The notes beneath the pieces are model-generated. The model saw only the letters and a program-made list of their open reading frames with translations. It made no database searches and was not told where the DNA came from. A DNA stretch of 64,000 nt from Phaseolus vulgaris (Eukaryota; Streptophyta; Magnoliopsida; Fabales; Fabaceae): NCBI RefSeq assembly GCF_000499845.2, contig NC_023751.2, positions 37,932,309 to 37,996,308 of the forward strand. Direction: 5' to 3'. Below are positions 21,343 through 31,735 of the stretch, one piece after another. Position 1 is the first letter of the stretch. The number at the start of each line of letters is the position of its first letter. The translations under genes were made by a program, and so were the position numbers.

Positions 21343-24243
21343 CTACAAGCTCACAACTCTAATCAGCTTTCTTAGTTCTTTAAACCTCTCACCCTTCAGT
21401 GCTTTAGTCATTATATCAGCTAACTGCAACTCAGTTTTGCAATATGTGAGCTTGATTCTTCCCTTGGACACTTGATCTCGAAGGAAGTGAAACTTGGTTT
21501 CAATATGCTTGCTACGGCCATGTGAAACTGGGTTTTTTGCAAGATCGATTGCTGATTTATTGTCCACAAATAGTTCAACAACACTTCCAGTTTCAAACTT
21601 CAATTCTTGAATCAGTGATGATAGCCACAATGCTTGGCAGGCAGCAGAACAGGCAGCTATATATTCTGCTTCGCATGTGGAAAGAGCTACCACAATTTGT
21701 TTTTTTGAACACCAAGATATAGGTGCCCCAGCAATTGTGAAAACATATCCCATAGTACTCCTTTTATCCAATAAATCTCCACACCAATCTGAGTCTGAAT
21801 AGGCTACAAGGTGTAGTTCAACCTTTTCTTCTTGTTGTGGAAAAATGATGCCAAAAGTCAGTGTTCCTTGCAAGTATCTCAAGATTCTTTTTGCTGCCAC
21901 TAGATGTAAGTGCCTTGGATCACTCATAAACCTGCTAACCACACCAACACTAAAGGAAATTTCAGGCCTAGTATGACAAATAAACCTCAAACTCCCCACC
22001 ATTTGTCTATACATAGTAGCATCAACAGCAGGTTCATTTTTGCAGTTGTCCAATTTGGTATTTGCCTCTGCTGGAGTTTCTGAAGCATTGCAGTTTAACA
22101 TGTGGAATTTCTTCAAAATCTCAAGAATGTACTTCTTCTGGTGCATGAATAGGCCTTGATCAGTTTGCACAAACTGTAGACCAAGGAAATAGGACAATGT
22201 TCCCATATCTGACATCTCAAACTCACCTTATAAATCTTGCTTCAGCTTATCAATTCCTGTTGTGGTACTACCCGTGATTAAGAGATCATCTACATAAAGG
22301 CAAAGAAACAGGATATCACTATGATTTAGTGATTTAACATAGACACCATGCTCAACTAAACATTTCTGAAAACCACAGCCTGATAAGAAGGAGTCTATCC
22401 TCTTGTTCCAAGCTCTTGGAGCTTGTTTTAACCCATAAAGTGTTTTCTTCAACCTCAGCACCTTGTCCTCATGCCCTTTATTGATAAAGCCAGGAGGTTG
22501 AACAACAAAAACTTCTTCTTCAAGTGGTCCATTTAGAAAGGCTGACTTGACATCTAAATGCCACAATTTCCAATTTTTCCATGTTGCTAAGGCTACTAGC
22601 ATTCTCACAGTTTCCAGTCTAGCAACTGGTGCAAATACCTCTGAATAGTCAATCCCCTCCTTTTGCATAAAACCCTTTGCAACTAGCTTAGCTTTGTGCT
22701 TGGCCACTGTACCATCAGACTTCAACTTAGTCTTGAACACCCATTTAACAGAAATTGGAGTCTTCTTTGCAGGTAAAGATACCAATTCCCAAGTGTCATT
22801 CTTCTCTATGGACTTGATTTCTTCAATCATTGCTGCTCTCCAAATATCACTACGAATGGCTTCCTCAAAATGAACTGGTTCAGAATCAGCTAGCAAAGCC
22901 ATGTGTTGCACAAGATCACCTTCTGCAGAGATAGCATTAGCAGAGAACAGTTGATAATCTGTGAGATGTGGAGGTAAATTTCTGACCCTTGATGGCCTAA
23001 CGTTCACGGATGGTGGTGATCTCACCACATTCTCTTGAGTCTCTTGAGAAACCGTGTTGCTGTCATCCAAGTCAAGTATCCATTTGCTTATTAATGGTGT
23101 TGATGCTTTGAAATCCTTCCATGAATTTGACTCATCAAAATACACATCCCTACTGAAAATCACTTGCCTTGTGACAGGGTTATAGAGTTTGTAGGAGCCA
23201 GTTGAGTTGTAGCCAACAAGAATCATAGGCTCACTTTTGTCATCAAGTTTATTCCTCCTTTGATCAGGGATGTGCCTATAACAAAGTGAGCCAAAAATCC
23301 TGAGATGCTTCACTAAAGGTTTCAGACCAGACCAGACTTCTTCAGGAACTTGAGAATGTAAACTCTTTGTAGGACATCTGTTGAGGATATAGACAGCAGT
23401 GGTTGCTGCCTCTCCCCAAAAATTATGTGGAAGAGTTTTACCTTTTAACATGCTTCTCACCATATTTAGAATGGTTCTGTTTCTTCTCTCTGCTATCCCA
23501 TTATGTTGAGGTGTGTAAGGTGTAGTCACCTCATGCAGTATACCTTGTTCTATGCAGAAAGTTTCAAGTTCCCCAGAAGTAAATTCTCCTCCACCATCTG
23601 TCCTGAGTACCTTAATGCATTTCCCTGATTGCTTTTCAACTAGGCTCTTGAAGTTTTGAAAAATTTGGAACACCTCACTCTTTAATTTCAGCAAATATAT
23701 CCAGATTTTCCTGCTCAGTTCATCAACAAAAATCACAAAAAATTTGTTTTCTCCCAATGATGGGACATCAAAGGGTCCACAAACATCAGAGTAGATCACT
23801 TGCAGAAACTCTTTAGCTCTAGAGGGAGTATATGAACTGAATGCAGTTCTGGGTTGTTTGCTCACTTGGCAGCTGTCACAGACTTTGCTTGGAATCTGAA
23901 TTGAAGGCAAGCCATGAACTAGTTCTTTAGATCTAAGCAAACTCAAGTCTCTAAAATTTAGATGTCCTAACCGCATATGCCATAGCCAGGAATCATTAGC
24001 AAGCATTGAAACAGAGAAACATTGTGATTCAACAGTTTTCAGATTCACTTGAAAGGTTCTGTTCTGTGCCATAGGAGCCTTTAAAACCATCTTATTTGCA
24101 GCATCAAAAATTTCCAGAAATCCTTGATTCATATTCATTGAAAACCCTTTTTCCAGCAATTGTCCAAGGCTAATCAAATTGCTATTCATGGTAGGAACAT
24201 AGAGTACATCAGGAAAGTATGGCTTTCTTGCCATTTCTGCCAC
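21343..24243 (-). pseudogene. Copia pol: integrase, reverse transcriptase, RNase H, with one stop
   Basis: Frame 24243-22228 carries the GAG-pre-integrase motif LWHMRLGH, an integrase with [12 protein letters not shown], and a Copia reverse transcriptase with the catalytic YVDD ([12 protein letters not shown]). A stop at 22228-22230 interrupts the same frame, which resumes at 22215 through the end of the reverse transcriptase and RNase H (DSDWCGDLLDKRSTMGY, ADIMTKAL). With the frameshift upstream this copy cannot make a full polyprotein without recoding. Confidence 0.88.
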
Positions 24244-25426
24244 TGATTAAAACATCACCAGTCCCTTCTGCCTGTATGACTCTATCATCTGCAAATCTAA
24301 TATTGCTTTTTCTGGTTTCATCAAAGTTCACTAACCAATTTCGATTTCCAGTCATATGATTGGAACAACCAGAATCTATATACCACTTATCATCACAGCT
24401 GGAATCATGGTTTGTTATCATCATGAGAAGAAGAGGTTTTTCCTCAGAAATTACCTCACTGTCTTCTTTAGCTATGTGTGCTTCATCATAATGGTTGCCT
24501 CTATGTTCATTCTGATCTGGAGGTGCTTGACACTCATTGGAAAAGTGACCAACTTTCCCACAATTAAAGCACTTAATACGTTTTCTGTCAACCTTCTTCT
24601 TGCCATCACGCCAGTAATTGTTCCCCTCTTTTCTTGAGGAACTTTCAGCATGATCAATCTTCTCACGTTCTTGATATTGGATATTTTTTGGATTCCCTCC
24701 TCTGTAGTCCTTTCCCTTACCACGACCTTTGTATCCACCTCTACCATTATAGCCCCCTTTCTTTGAAATCTGGGCCACCAATGCCTGATCAACAGGCTTC
24801 TCTGTGGATCTTTCCATGAGCCTCTGCTCATGCGCTTCGAGGGAACCTTGAAGGTCCTCCACTTTCAGGTCTTCAATCTTTTTCGATTCCTCAATCGCCA
24901 CAACGATATGATCGAAATTGGGGTTTAGGGTTCTAAGAATTTTTTCCACCATTGACTGATCAGAGATCTTTTCACCGCAAGCCTTCATCGCGTTTGTGTG
25001 GCTTATTATTCGATTGAAGAATTGAGCGATTCTTTCATGTGACTCCATTTGCATCAATTCATATTGACGCCTCAATGTCTGCAATCGAACTTTCTTCAAC
25101 TGTTCAGCCCCTTTATTACATTTCTCAAGAATCTGCCATGCCTCATGGGAGGATTTTGCTGCCGCAATCTTCTCAAAATGCGCATCATCAACACATTGAT
25201 GAAGAAGGACCATGGCTTTGCAATCTTTCTTCTTATTTTCCTTGTGTGTGGCTCTTTGTGCTTCTGTTGCTCTTTCAACCAGATCTGTGTAGCCATTCTC
25301 CACAATTTCGCTGATTTCTTGATACCCCATAATTGCTTTCATTTGGATACTCCATCTATCCCAATTCTTTCCATCAAGAATAGGAAAATTAGCAATGAAG
25401 TTTGCACCAGTTTGCCCCATTGACAA
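24209..25426 (-). CDS. Copia gag plus protease start (405 codons)
   Basis: Starts 54 bp after the 5' LTR. It has a gag/UBN2-type core ([20 protein letters not shown] at the start, then a helical region), a basic Gly/Arg-rich stretch, and one CCHC zinc knuckle ([14 protein letters not shown], near residue 300). The aspartic protease motif [10 protein letters not shown] lies near residue 350. The frame ends at 24209 while the next domain continues in another frame, so a one-base shift near 24225-24245 separates protease from the remainder of pol. Confidence 0.88.
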   Translation of the reverse strand: MSMGQTGANFIANFPILDGKNWDRWSIQMKAIMGYQEISEIVENGYTDLVERATEAQRATHKENKKKDCKAMVLLHQCVDDAHFEKIAAAKSSHEAWQILEKCNKGAEQLKKVRLQTLRRQYELMQMESHERIAQFFNRIISHTNAMKACGEKISDQSMVEKILRTLNPNFDHIVVAIEESKKIEDLKVEDLQGSLEAHEQRLMERSTEKPVDQALVAQISKKGGYNGRGGYKGRGKGKDYRGGNPKNIQYQEREKIDHAESSSRKEGNNYWRDGKKKVDRKRIKCFNCGKVGHFSNECQAPPDQNEHRGNHYDEAHIAKEDSEVISEEKPLLLMMITNHDSSCDDKWYIDSGCSNHMTGNRNWLVNFDETRKSNIRFADDRVIQAEGTGDVLISGRNGKKAILS

Positions 25427-25479
25427 TCAAACAGAAAGCACCTTTGGATCGAAGAAGAAAACCTAGCTCTGATACCACT

Positions 25480-25620
25480 TGTTAGAGCAGACACACAAAA
25501 GATGGAACTCACAGTGAGAAATATGAGAAGAGAGTCTGTTCTGTTATTGATTTCTTCTTATTTAAACAATACAAAGAATTGTCTATTTATAGGCACTATT
25601 AATTTGGATTATTTCTAACA
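25480..25620 (-). repeat. 5' LTR of the young Copia element
   Basis: 141 bp, TGTTAGAGC...TTCTAACA, identical by eye to the 3' LTR at 21105-21245. Confidence 0.93.
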
Positions 25621-25625
25621 CAGAG

Positions 25626-26344
25626 AAGCATCATTGGTCGTCTGCATTGTCATCGTGGAGTGTGAGGCCGTCGCGGAGTGCATCGCCATCGCGGAGTGTT
25701 TCTGTTGCGTGCGTTGCTCATTGCAGAGTGCATTGTGTGAGGGATGAGTATAAAAGGTTAAAAAAAGAAATATCAACTTAGAAATTCAAACTTTCATACT
25801 ATTTACTCAAGTTTTAAATAATTAAATAATTTTTTAAAAAGTATGCATATTTATTTAAATTAATTTATAAAAATTTAATTTAAATTATTCTTTTATTAGC
25901 TATCAAAAATATAATATCTAATTATATTATAATTTTTATTAATAATAGATATTTTTAGTAACCAATAATATTTAGTTTATAAAATAGTATTTAAATTAGT
26001 TATTAAACAAACTATTTTTAGTGAAGTCGAGTGTATGTCACTCCCTTCCTTTTTTTTATATCTTTTTATTTCTTCTTCTAGATTTTTTTAGAATAAAAGT
26101 AAGTTATTCAAAATTCAATCATTATCATATACATAATTACTTTATATTCTTTTAATGGTAAGATTTTATTATTAATTTGAGATTTTACTGCTTAGTTGAA
26201 AAATAATATTTTTTTTCAAAATTTATCTTTTGATTTGAATTTTGATTATTTTAATATTTTGCATTAAGTTTCTAATAGTGTGAATGTATTTTATATTCTT
26301 TTTGTTATTGTTTGGAATTTGAATAACTTTTAGGTAAATAAAAC
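25626..26344. other. Spacer; short GC-rich repeats, then block B sequence
   Basis: 25630-25745 repeats a GTCGCGGAGTGCATCG-like phrase. From about 26030 the sequence aligns with block A at 3300 onward. 26090-26170 is inverted relative to block A. Confidence 0.6.
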
Positions 26345-27433
26345 TGTACTGTATGGGCGAGACCGAGATTCGGTCTCCCTGATTGAGATCAGGGAAACCT
26401 GACCAAGATCAGGAAAATCTGGTCAAGACGAGGGAAACCACCACAGACGACCCGATCGACTGACACATAAATCCACTAACGCTCAAACCAAGGTGAGTGA
26501 AGTTAATCTATCATTAAGAAGGCAGTTTCTTCTTGCACCCCTACAATTTTCTTCCTGCACTCCCACAAGGTTGCACAAAGACAAAAATGTCCCTATATAA
26601 ATTGTACATTTTTTTTTGTATTCCGGATTATGAAATCCGGTAAATTTTTGGATTGACACTTCTGGAAAATTTTTGGATTGACGCATCCGGTAATCTCCTT
26701 GATTGATGCTTCCGGTGGTACATGAATGATAATGTTAATCCAAAATAAAAAAAATGCAAAACATCCATAATTGAAAAAATCATTCCGGATCCGTCAATCC
26801 ATAATTCAAAATATGCATTCCAAATTCAAGAATCCATAATTGAAAAAAATCATTCCGGATCCACCAATCCGTAATAGAAATTGGGCTTCTAGATTTAGAA
26901 ATCTAGAAATCAATAATTTATGCAAAATTTGCTTCCAGAACACCCCCTCATCCGGAATGCAACATGATTCACTTCTGGATTGATGAATCCGTAGCACACT
27001 CCCAAATTCTGAAATTGTGGGGGTCAGTTTCGGAATTTACAAAATTGTGGGGGTGCAGGAAGAAAAATATAGGGGTGCAGGAAGAAATTGTCCATTAAGG
27101 ATTATGTAATACATCCATAAGTGTGATCCATTCCACTAATCAGGCCCAATAAGGTAAGCCCATTAAAATAATATAAATAACATACATTGTAAGGAGGAAG
27201 GTACGTCATTTATTACTGTGCATCTACCCGAATACCGACCACCCGCTTTACTAACTTGAGCGTCAGAGTACCTTCCGCAGGTACCCCGATTCGGTGTTCA
27301 CCCGAGACTGAGAGCCGAAGAAGAAGCACGAAAGACGCGAAGGATCCCAGCCAAACACCTAACAACCTGCCCGATCGAAGAAAGAAGACAAAGACTTCAA
27401 TAGTTCTTTAGGTTCATCTCCCTAGCAGGAACA
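26345..27433 (-). mobile_element. Solo LTR with nested MITE, absent from block A
   Basis: Bounded by TG (26345) and CA (27433) and flanked by a perfect AAAAC duplication (26340-26344 and 27434-27438). Block A has the uninterrupted site near 3973 (AAATAAACTATTCGATAG). It belongs to the same family as 13964-15069 and 43920-44412. No internal domain or second LTR, so it is a product of LTR-LTR recombination. Confidence 0.88.
26516..27100. mobile_element. MITE nested in the solo LTR
   Basis: Imperfect inverted ends: left GGCAGTTTCTTCTTGCACCC, right (minus strand) GGACAATTTCTTCCTGCACC. It is flanked by CATTAAG on both sides (7 bp or slightly longer). The interior has many TCCGGATT/AATCCGGA palindromic sub-repeats. 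No coding capacity. Superfamily uncertain (MULE or hAT by duplication length). Confidence 0.7.
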
Positions 27434-28334
27434 AAAACTATTTGATAGTTAATTTTAAATTTTGATCTATAATTGATTTTGAAATTGTTGGTAGAGTACT
27501 CCAATTACTCTAGTATTAATATATATTTTTTTGTCAATTAAAAAAACCTATATTTATAGGTAGTTATATTGATATTTGTATTATTGATGTTGTTGTTAAT
27601 TTCACACTTCAACTTTAGTTATGACCCAATTGTTTACTTTAGTTATGAATTTCTGTACCATGCAAATAAAGTATGCTTTCAAAATGTTTTCTAGAGCATT
27701 TTAGGCTTGTTGAGTTTAGGATTTGAATTAGTATACGTGCTATCATAGTTCAGGTCTGAATAGTCTTTAAACTTTTGTGAATAGGAATAAACCCAATGTA
27801 AAAGTAATCTTACATAATAATAATAAATATTCAATATAGTAATTTTATTATTTTCTCTTCGTATCATTGTACTTGACCTTAAAAAAAATTAACTTTTAAT
27901 ATTGAAAAAGACCGAAGACATAACCAAATATAAAAAGAGGAGAACAAATAAAAGATAAAAAAAATGACACATGATAAAAAAAAGCAAAACAACTTATTAC
28001 GAAAGAGTGGACTTTAAGCCTAACTCAACCCCATAAAACCAGCTCAATGGGGTGAGGTTTGCACCCACTTATATACAATGAAAGACTCTAATCTCTAGTC
28101 GATGTGGGATCTCCAACACAACTCAGTTGAAAATTATTATTCTTTTACTAAACTCAATGTTTTAGTTGGAAAACATCTTTCTTGATTAAAACATTTTGAT
28201 TCACCGTGGGACACGTAAATCAATTCTACACCATTTTAAAAATGTAGGTGATAGGAATGACAATAACACAAAAGAAAATAAAAGACAATACATTAAATAT
28301 TGAAGACTAAAAATTTTATTAGTATGTAAAATAA
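27434..28334. other. Block B spacer paralogous to 3978-4760
   Basis: Aligns in order with block A. The only major difference is the 124-bp solo LTR at 27995-28118. Confidence 0.7.
27995..28118 (-). mobile_element. Solo LTR of the TRIM-like family, absent from block A
   Basis: 124 bp, starting TGTTGGAGATCCCACATCG on the minus strand. CAACT flanks both sides (27990-27994 and 28119-28123). Block A has the empty site near 4520 (GAACAACTCGGC). Confidence 0.85.
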
Positions 28335-28500
28335 TTTCTATTATTAATAAATAATTTTTAAATTGATATTTTTTAACTATCAAAATTTTAGTTACCAACT
28401 TTATAACCAAATTAGTTAGTACTTAAAATTTTGGTAGTTAATTAAATATTAATTTAGAAACTATTTATTAATAATAAAAACTATTATAGTCAATAATTTG
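28335..28500. mobile_element. Degenerate CACTA-type MITE
   Basis: Core phrases of the family (TTTAAATTGATATTTTTTAACT, GGTAGTTAATTAAATATTAATTTAG) without clean ends. Confidence 0.45.
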
Positions 28501-30300
28501 ATTAATATAATAATTATTTTTTTAATGATTTACTTTATTATTTATAATCATGTTATATGGGAAATACAAATTCCGATAAATTGAGTTACACAAAAATACT
28601 TATAACTTCTTTGAACTACTTAAATAATTTAAAACACATAAATTATAATTCATTTAATTTGAATTAGTGGTTTAATTTTAACACAATTCACTTTGAAAAA
28701 TAAAATAAAATAAAATTATTTAGCTTTTTTTTATTTAAAACGATTCAATCAGTTTATAATGCAATTTAGTCTTGTTGATTCTAATTTGATTTAGTTTATT
28801 TTTGTTTGAAGAATCCGCATGTAATAATCCGATTCTCATCTTCTTCTAATGTGTGTGTATCTATATTTTTTCCTATTTTTCCGATATTTAATTTCATCCA
28901 TCTAATAATCATGTTTGTATGTTGTGAACCGAACTTTGGGTTCAAATCGAAGAAGCAATTTAGATTATGAACGAACACAAGAAAACCTAACAATCTGTCT
29001 ACCCCCTTCGTTAGATGCCACATGGCACCTCATGCGCCACAAAAATGCAAAACAAGTCTTTCTTCTACAACCAATTTTTCTAAAAATTATTATATCCACT
29101 AAGTTTCTTTTATCTTTAAAAATTATTTCCATAGAATTTTAATAGTTATTAGTTGTTGTTGTCCTGTTAAATTAAATTAAAATTATATTTAGAATAGACT
29201 ATCTAATGCAGTTTTAGATTCTGTAGACTATTTAATGAACTGCTAAACTATTTAATATAGTGTTATATCGTCTAATATTCAAGAAATGACAGTATAATTA
29301 TAGTTATATGATTTTAAGTTATCTCATAATAAATCAAATAGTAAATTCAATTAAATTAGTATTCAAAACTTATATGTAATCAAAAGGGTTAAAAATAATA
29401 ATGAAAATAGAAGGATATTTGAAATTGCTAGATAAAAAAAATAAAGTAGAAATTATAAATAAGTAAAAGTAAACATGTTGATTCCCAATTTTTTTCAACA
29501 ACAAACAAATTTTTCATCGGTTGATAAATATATCATTCATTCAATAATCTAAATAAAATTAAATTGACTAAACATGCATCAACCAAAGACAATAGAATCT
29601 CATTAATGAAACGTGTGTCCACTAATTTATTTAATATCTTACCTGTCTTTATGCGTTTACTCATAAGGTTTTTAATCTTTTACCTCTTTAATCAATTCAT
29701 AAAACTCAACTAGATTTTAACTAAAGTCAAAATTAAATTATCAACATGCGTTCAAAATTAATATCCAACGCAACAATTAAACTAAGAAAAATATCAAATA
29801 ATTAGCACAATAAGATTTTGAAAATATAACTTTAATTGTACAAAACCTTAGAATTTATTTTCAAATTACAAAAGAATCAATGCTAAAGAGATTATATTTT
29901 TTTTATAATTTTTTTTATTTAAGGATGTAGAAATAAAATTATACTTAAGATATTGCTCACAAAATTTTTTCCTATTTTGGTGTGAGACACTTTATTCAAA
30001 TCAGTTTAATATATTTATTTTAATTAATAACACAAAATTAACAAAAATAATAGTTAACACAAAAATAAATTCAATTATATCAATCTCATATGAAACAATA
30101 AATTTATTTATGATTATATATAATTAAAACTATTAAAGTAAGACTATAATTATTTTCATTGATACGATGTCTTTTATTTATGGTTAATATTTGAAAAATT
30201 AATTTTATTGGAACCACATGTATTAAAAAGGTTAAATTGTAAGAGAAAACAGTGAAAGAAGGGCATGGGTGTGGCAGTGTGCCTCAGAACGAACGTGGTG
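28501..30300. other. AT-rich region upstream of LHY-B
   Basis: No ORF worth calling, no repeat family recognised, and no counterpart in block A. It should include the distal LHY promoter. I looked for the evening element AAAATATCT and did not find it here. Confidence 0.5.
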
Positions 30301-30313
30301 GTGCTCATTGAGC

Positions 30314-30319
30314 CACGTG
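30314..30319. promoter_or_regulatory. G-box (CACGTG) in the LHY-B promoter
   Basis: Palindromic CACGTG in the context GCCACGTGGC, about 1.4 kb before the LHY start codon and a few hundred bp before the likely transcript start. bZIP and bHLH (HY5/PIF-type) factors bind G-boxes in light-regulated clock genes. Site use is inference. Confidence 0.55.
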
Positions 30320-30396
30320 GCGGAAGAAAACGGAAGTAGGTGGCGAGCCGCTCCGTGCGCCGGTGAGTGAAAGAAGCCGTTGCCACGCAACTGGAG

Positions 30397-30404
30397 GGGC
30401 CCAC
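30397..30404 (-). promoter_or_regulatory. Class I TCP-type site GTGGGCCC in the LHY-B promoter
   Basis: Matches the class I TCP consensus GTGGGNCC on the minus strand. In Arabidopsis, CHE (a TCP protein) represses CCA1 through a related GTCCCAC-type site. Function here is inference from position and motif. Confidence 0.45.
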
Positions 30405-30689
30405 ATGTGACAGCTGGCAACGCTTTTACGGACTGAAAACCAAGGCGTTGGAGTTTGTGGATGAGATTTGAGTTTCGGGGAAAAGGCCCCAAAAAACAAT
30501 AATAAAGAAATTGAAAAAGAGCAATAAAAAGAAATTAGGAAAAGTGCAAGGATGTGTGTTACCACCACCAGCCACTAAATTCATGCCACTTGTCGCCATC
30601 CCTGCAGTTTCAGTCTTCCGCACTTTAGCAGCCTCAAATTAAAACGACTACTCGTTTTTACAAGAAAAAAAATAAAAATCCTGAGAAAA

Positions 30690-30960
30690 TTCTAGTGGCT
30701 GAGATTGCTTCTCACTGTTTCACAGTTCGTGTGGATGCTTCTGCTTCGTTGTAGTTGAAGTTCCTTCCTAATTCTTCTTCTTCTTCTTCTTTTGCTACCG
30801 TTTCCGCTTCTTCTTTTCTCTTCCAATTCAATTCTTCCTCCGATCCCTAAGACTCGGATTCGCCATTGCCGCAAATGACTCCTCCGCCGAGTGTCCGATG
30901 AATTCCACTTCTTCTTCACATGCATGATCGCTCCTGCAACACCCGTGGCTTTTTTTCAAG
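30690..30960 (+). other. LHY: Likely LHY-B 5' UTR exon with upstream ORFs
   Basis: A CT-rich leader ends in CAAG before GTACTTG (30961), and an acceptor at 31588 joins it to the start-codon exon. It contains at least three short upstream ORFs: 30735-30758 (7 codons), 30875-30901 (8 codons) and 30898-30927 (9 codons, overlapping the previous stop as ATGA). The transcript start is not determined; the left limit is approximate. Confidence 0.6.
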
Positions 30961-31180
30961 GTACTTGTCTACCTTCTCTGTGTATTCTTTTCGAAAAAGA
31001 TTCAGTTTCCCCTCTTTTTGGTTACCGAGAAAATTTAATCGCCGGAAACTGTAATAACGATTAATTCTGCATCTCTACGTGCTTCACTGAGTGAATTACT
31101 TTCCGAATTTGCGTATGAGTTAATCTTCTTCTTGCTATGCTCTGTGATTAATTGTTCTCGGCAACCAAATAGGAGTAGTG

Positions 31181-31223
31181 TATTTATTTATTTATTTATT
31201 TATTTATGTATTTATTTATTTAC
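31181..31223. repeat. (TATT)n microsatellite in LHY-B 5' UTR intron
   Basis: About ten TATT units with one interruption (ATGTA), within the leader intron 30961-31588. Confidence 0.9.
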
Positions 31224-31735
31224 AGTGATAGATTGTAATTTTGAAGTGAAATTATGAGTTAGAACGTGGAAGTTGGAAGTGTTCTTGTTATATACTAATT
31301 GTAGTTGTTTCCGCGTTTGAAAGGTTTTGGCGCTGTGGAGTTCTTTTTGGTGAGGATTCTGATTAAAGAGTTTTCTTTTATTCTTTCGGAGAAGCGTCAC
31401 TCTCTGTTGCGGTGGATTCTTAAAATTTATCGAACCCTTTTTTTCCCCCTTTTTCATGTCATTTCTAATCTCTATTATATATCGTGCGTGTGGCTTGTGA
31501 ATTGGAATGGTTATTTATAGATATTATAGCTGATATAAAAAAGAGACGGATCTCTACCTATTGTTCTTGCTTTGTGTTTCTTTTGCAGAAGCATCACTTT
31601 GTGACCAGCTTCTGCTTACTTTCACCACTACGGCTTTACCATTTGCTGTGTTCCATGTCACAAAAAACGAAAGGAGATATTCCTTTTACCCACTCCTTGT
31701 CAGGGAAGATCTGAAGCAGCGCCACACGTCCTCTA

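Larger units (their letters stand above)
21105..25620 (-). mobile_element. Complete young Copia retrotransposon with 141-bp LTRs
   Basis: LTRs at 21105-21245 and 25480-25620 appear identical over 141 bp and are flanked by a perfect CAGAG target-site duplication (21100-21104 and 25621-25625). The tRNA-Met primer-binding site lies next to the 5' LTR (TGGTATCAGAGCTAGG, 25464-25479 on the minus strand) and a purine-rich tract next to the 3' LTR (TGGTGGGG). The domain order gag, protease, integrase, reverse transcriptase, RNase H is that of Copia. Identical LTRs imply a recent insertion, yet the coding region has two lesions (see the coding entries). The LTRs are very short for a Copia element. 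Confidence 0.95.

Noticed and set aside
28501..30690. Evening element (AAAATATCT) autoregulatory sites in the LHY promoter
   Set aside because: No exact match seen; the closest is a TAATATCTTA stretch near 29630 that lacks the required bases.
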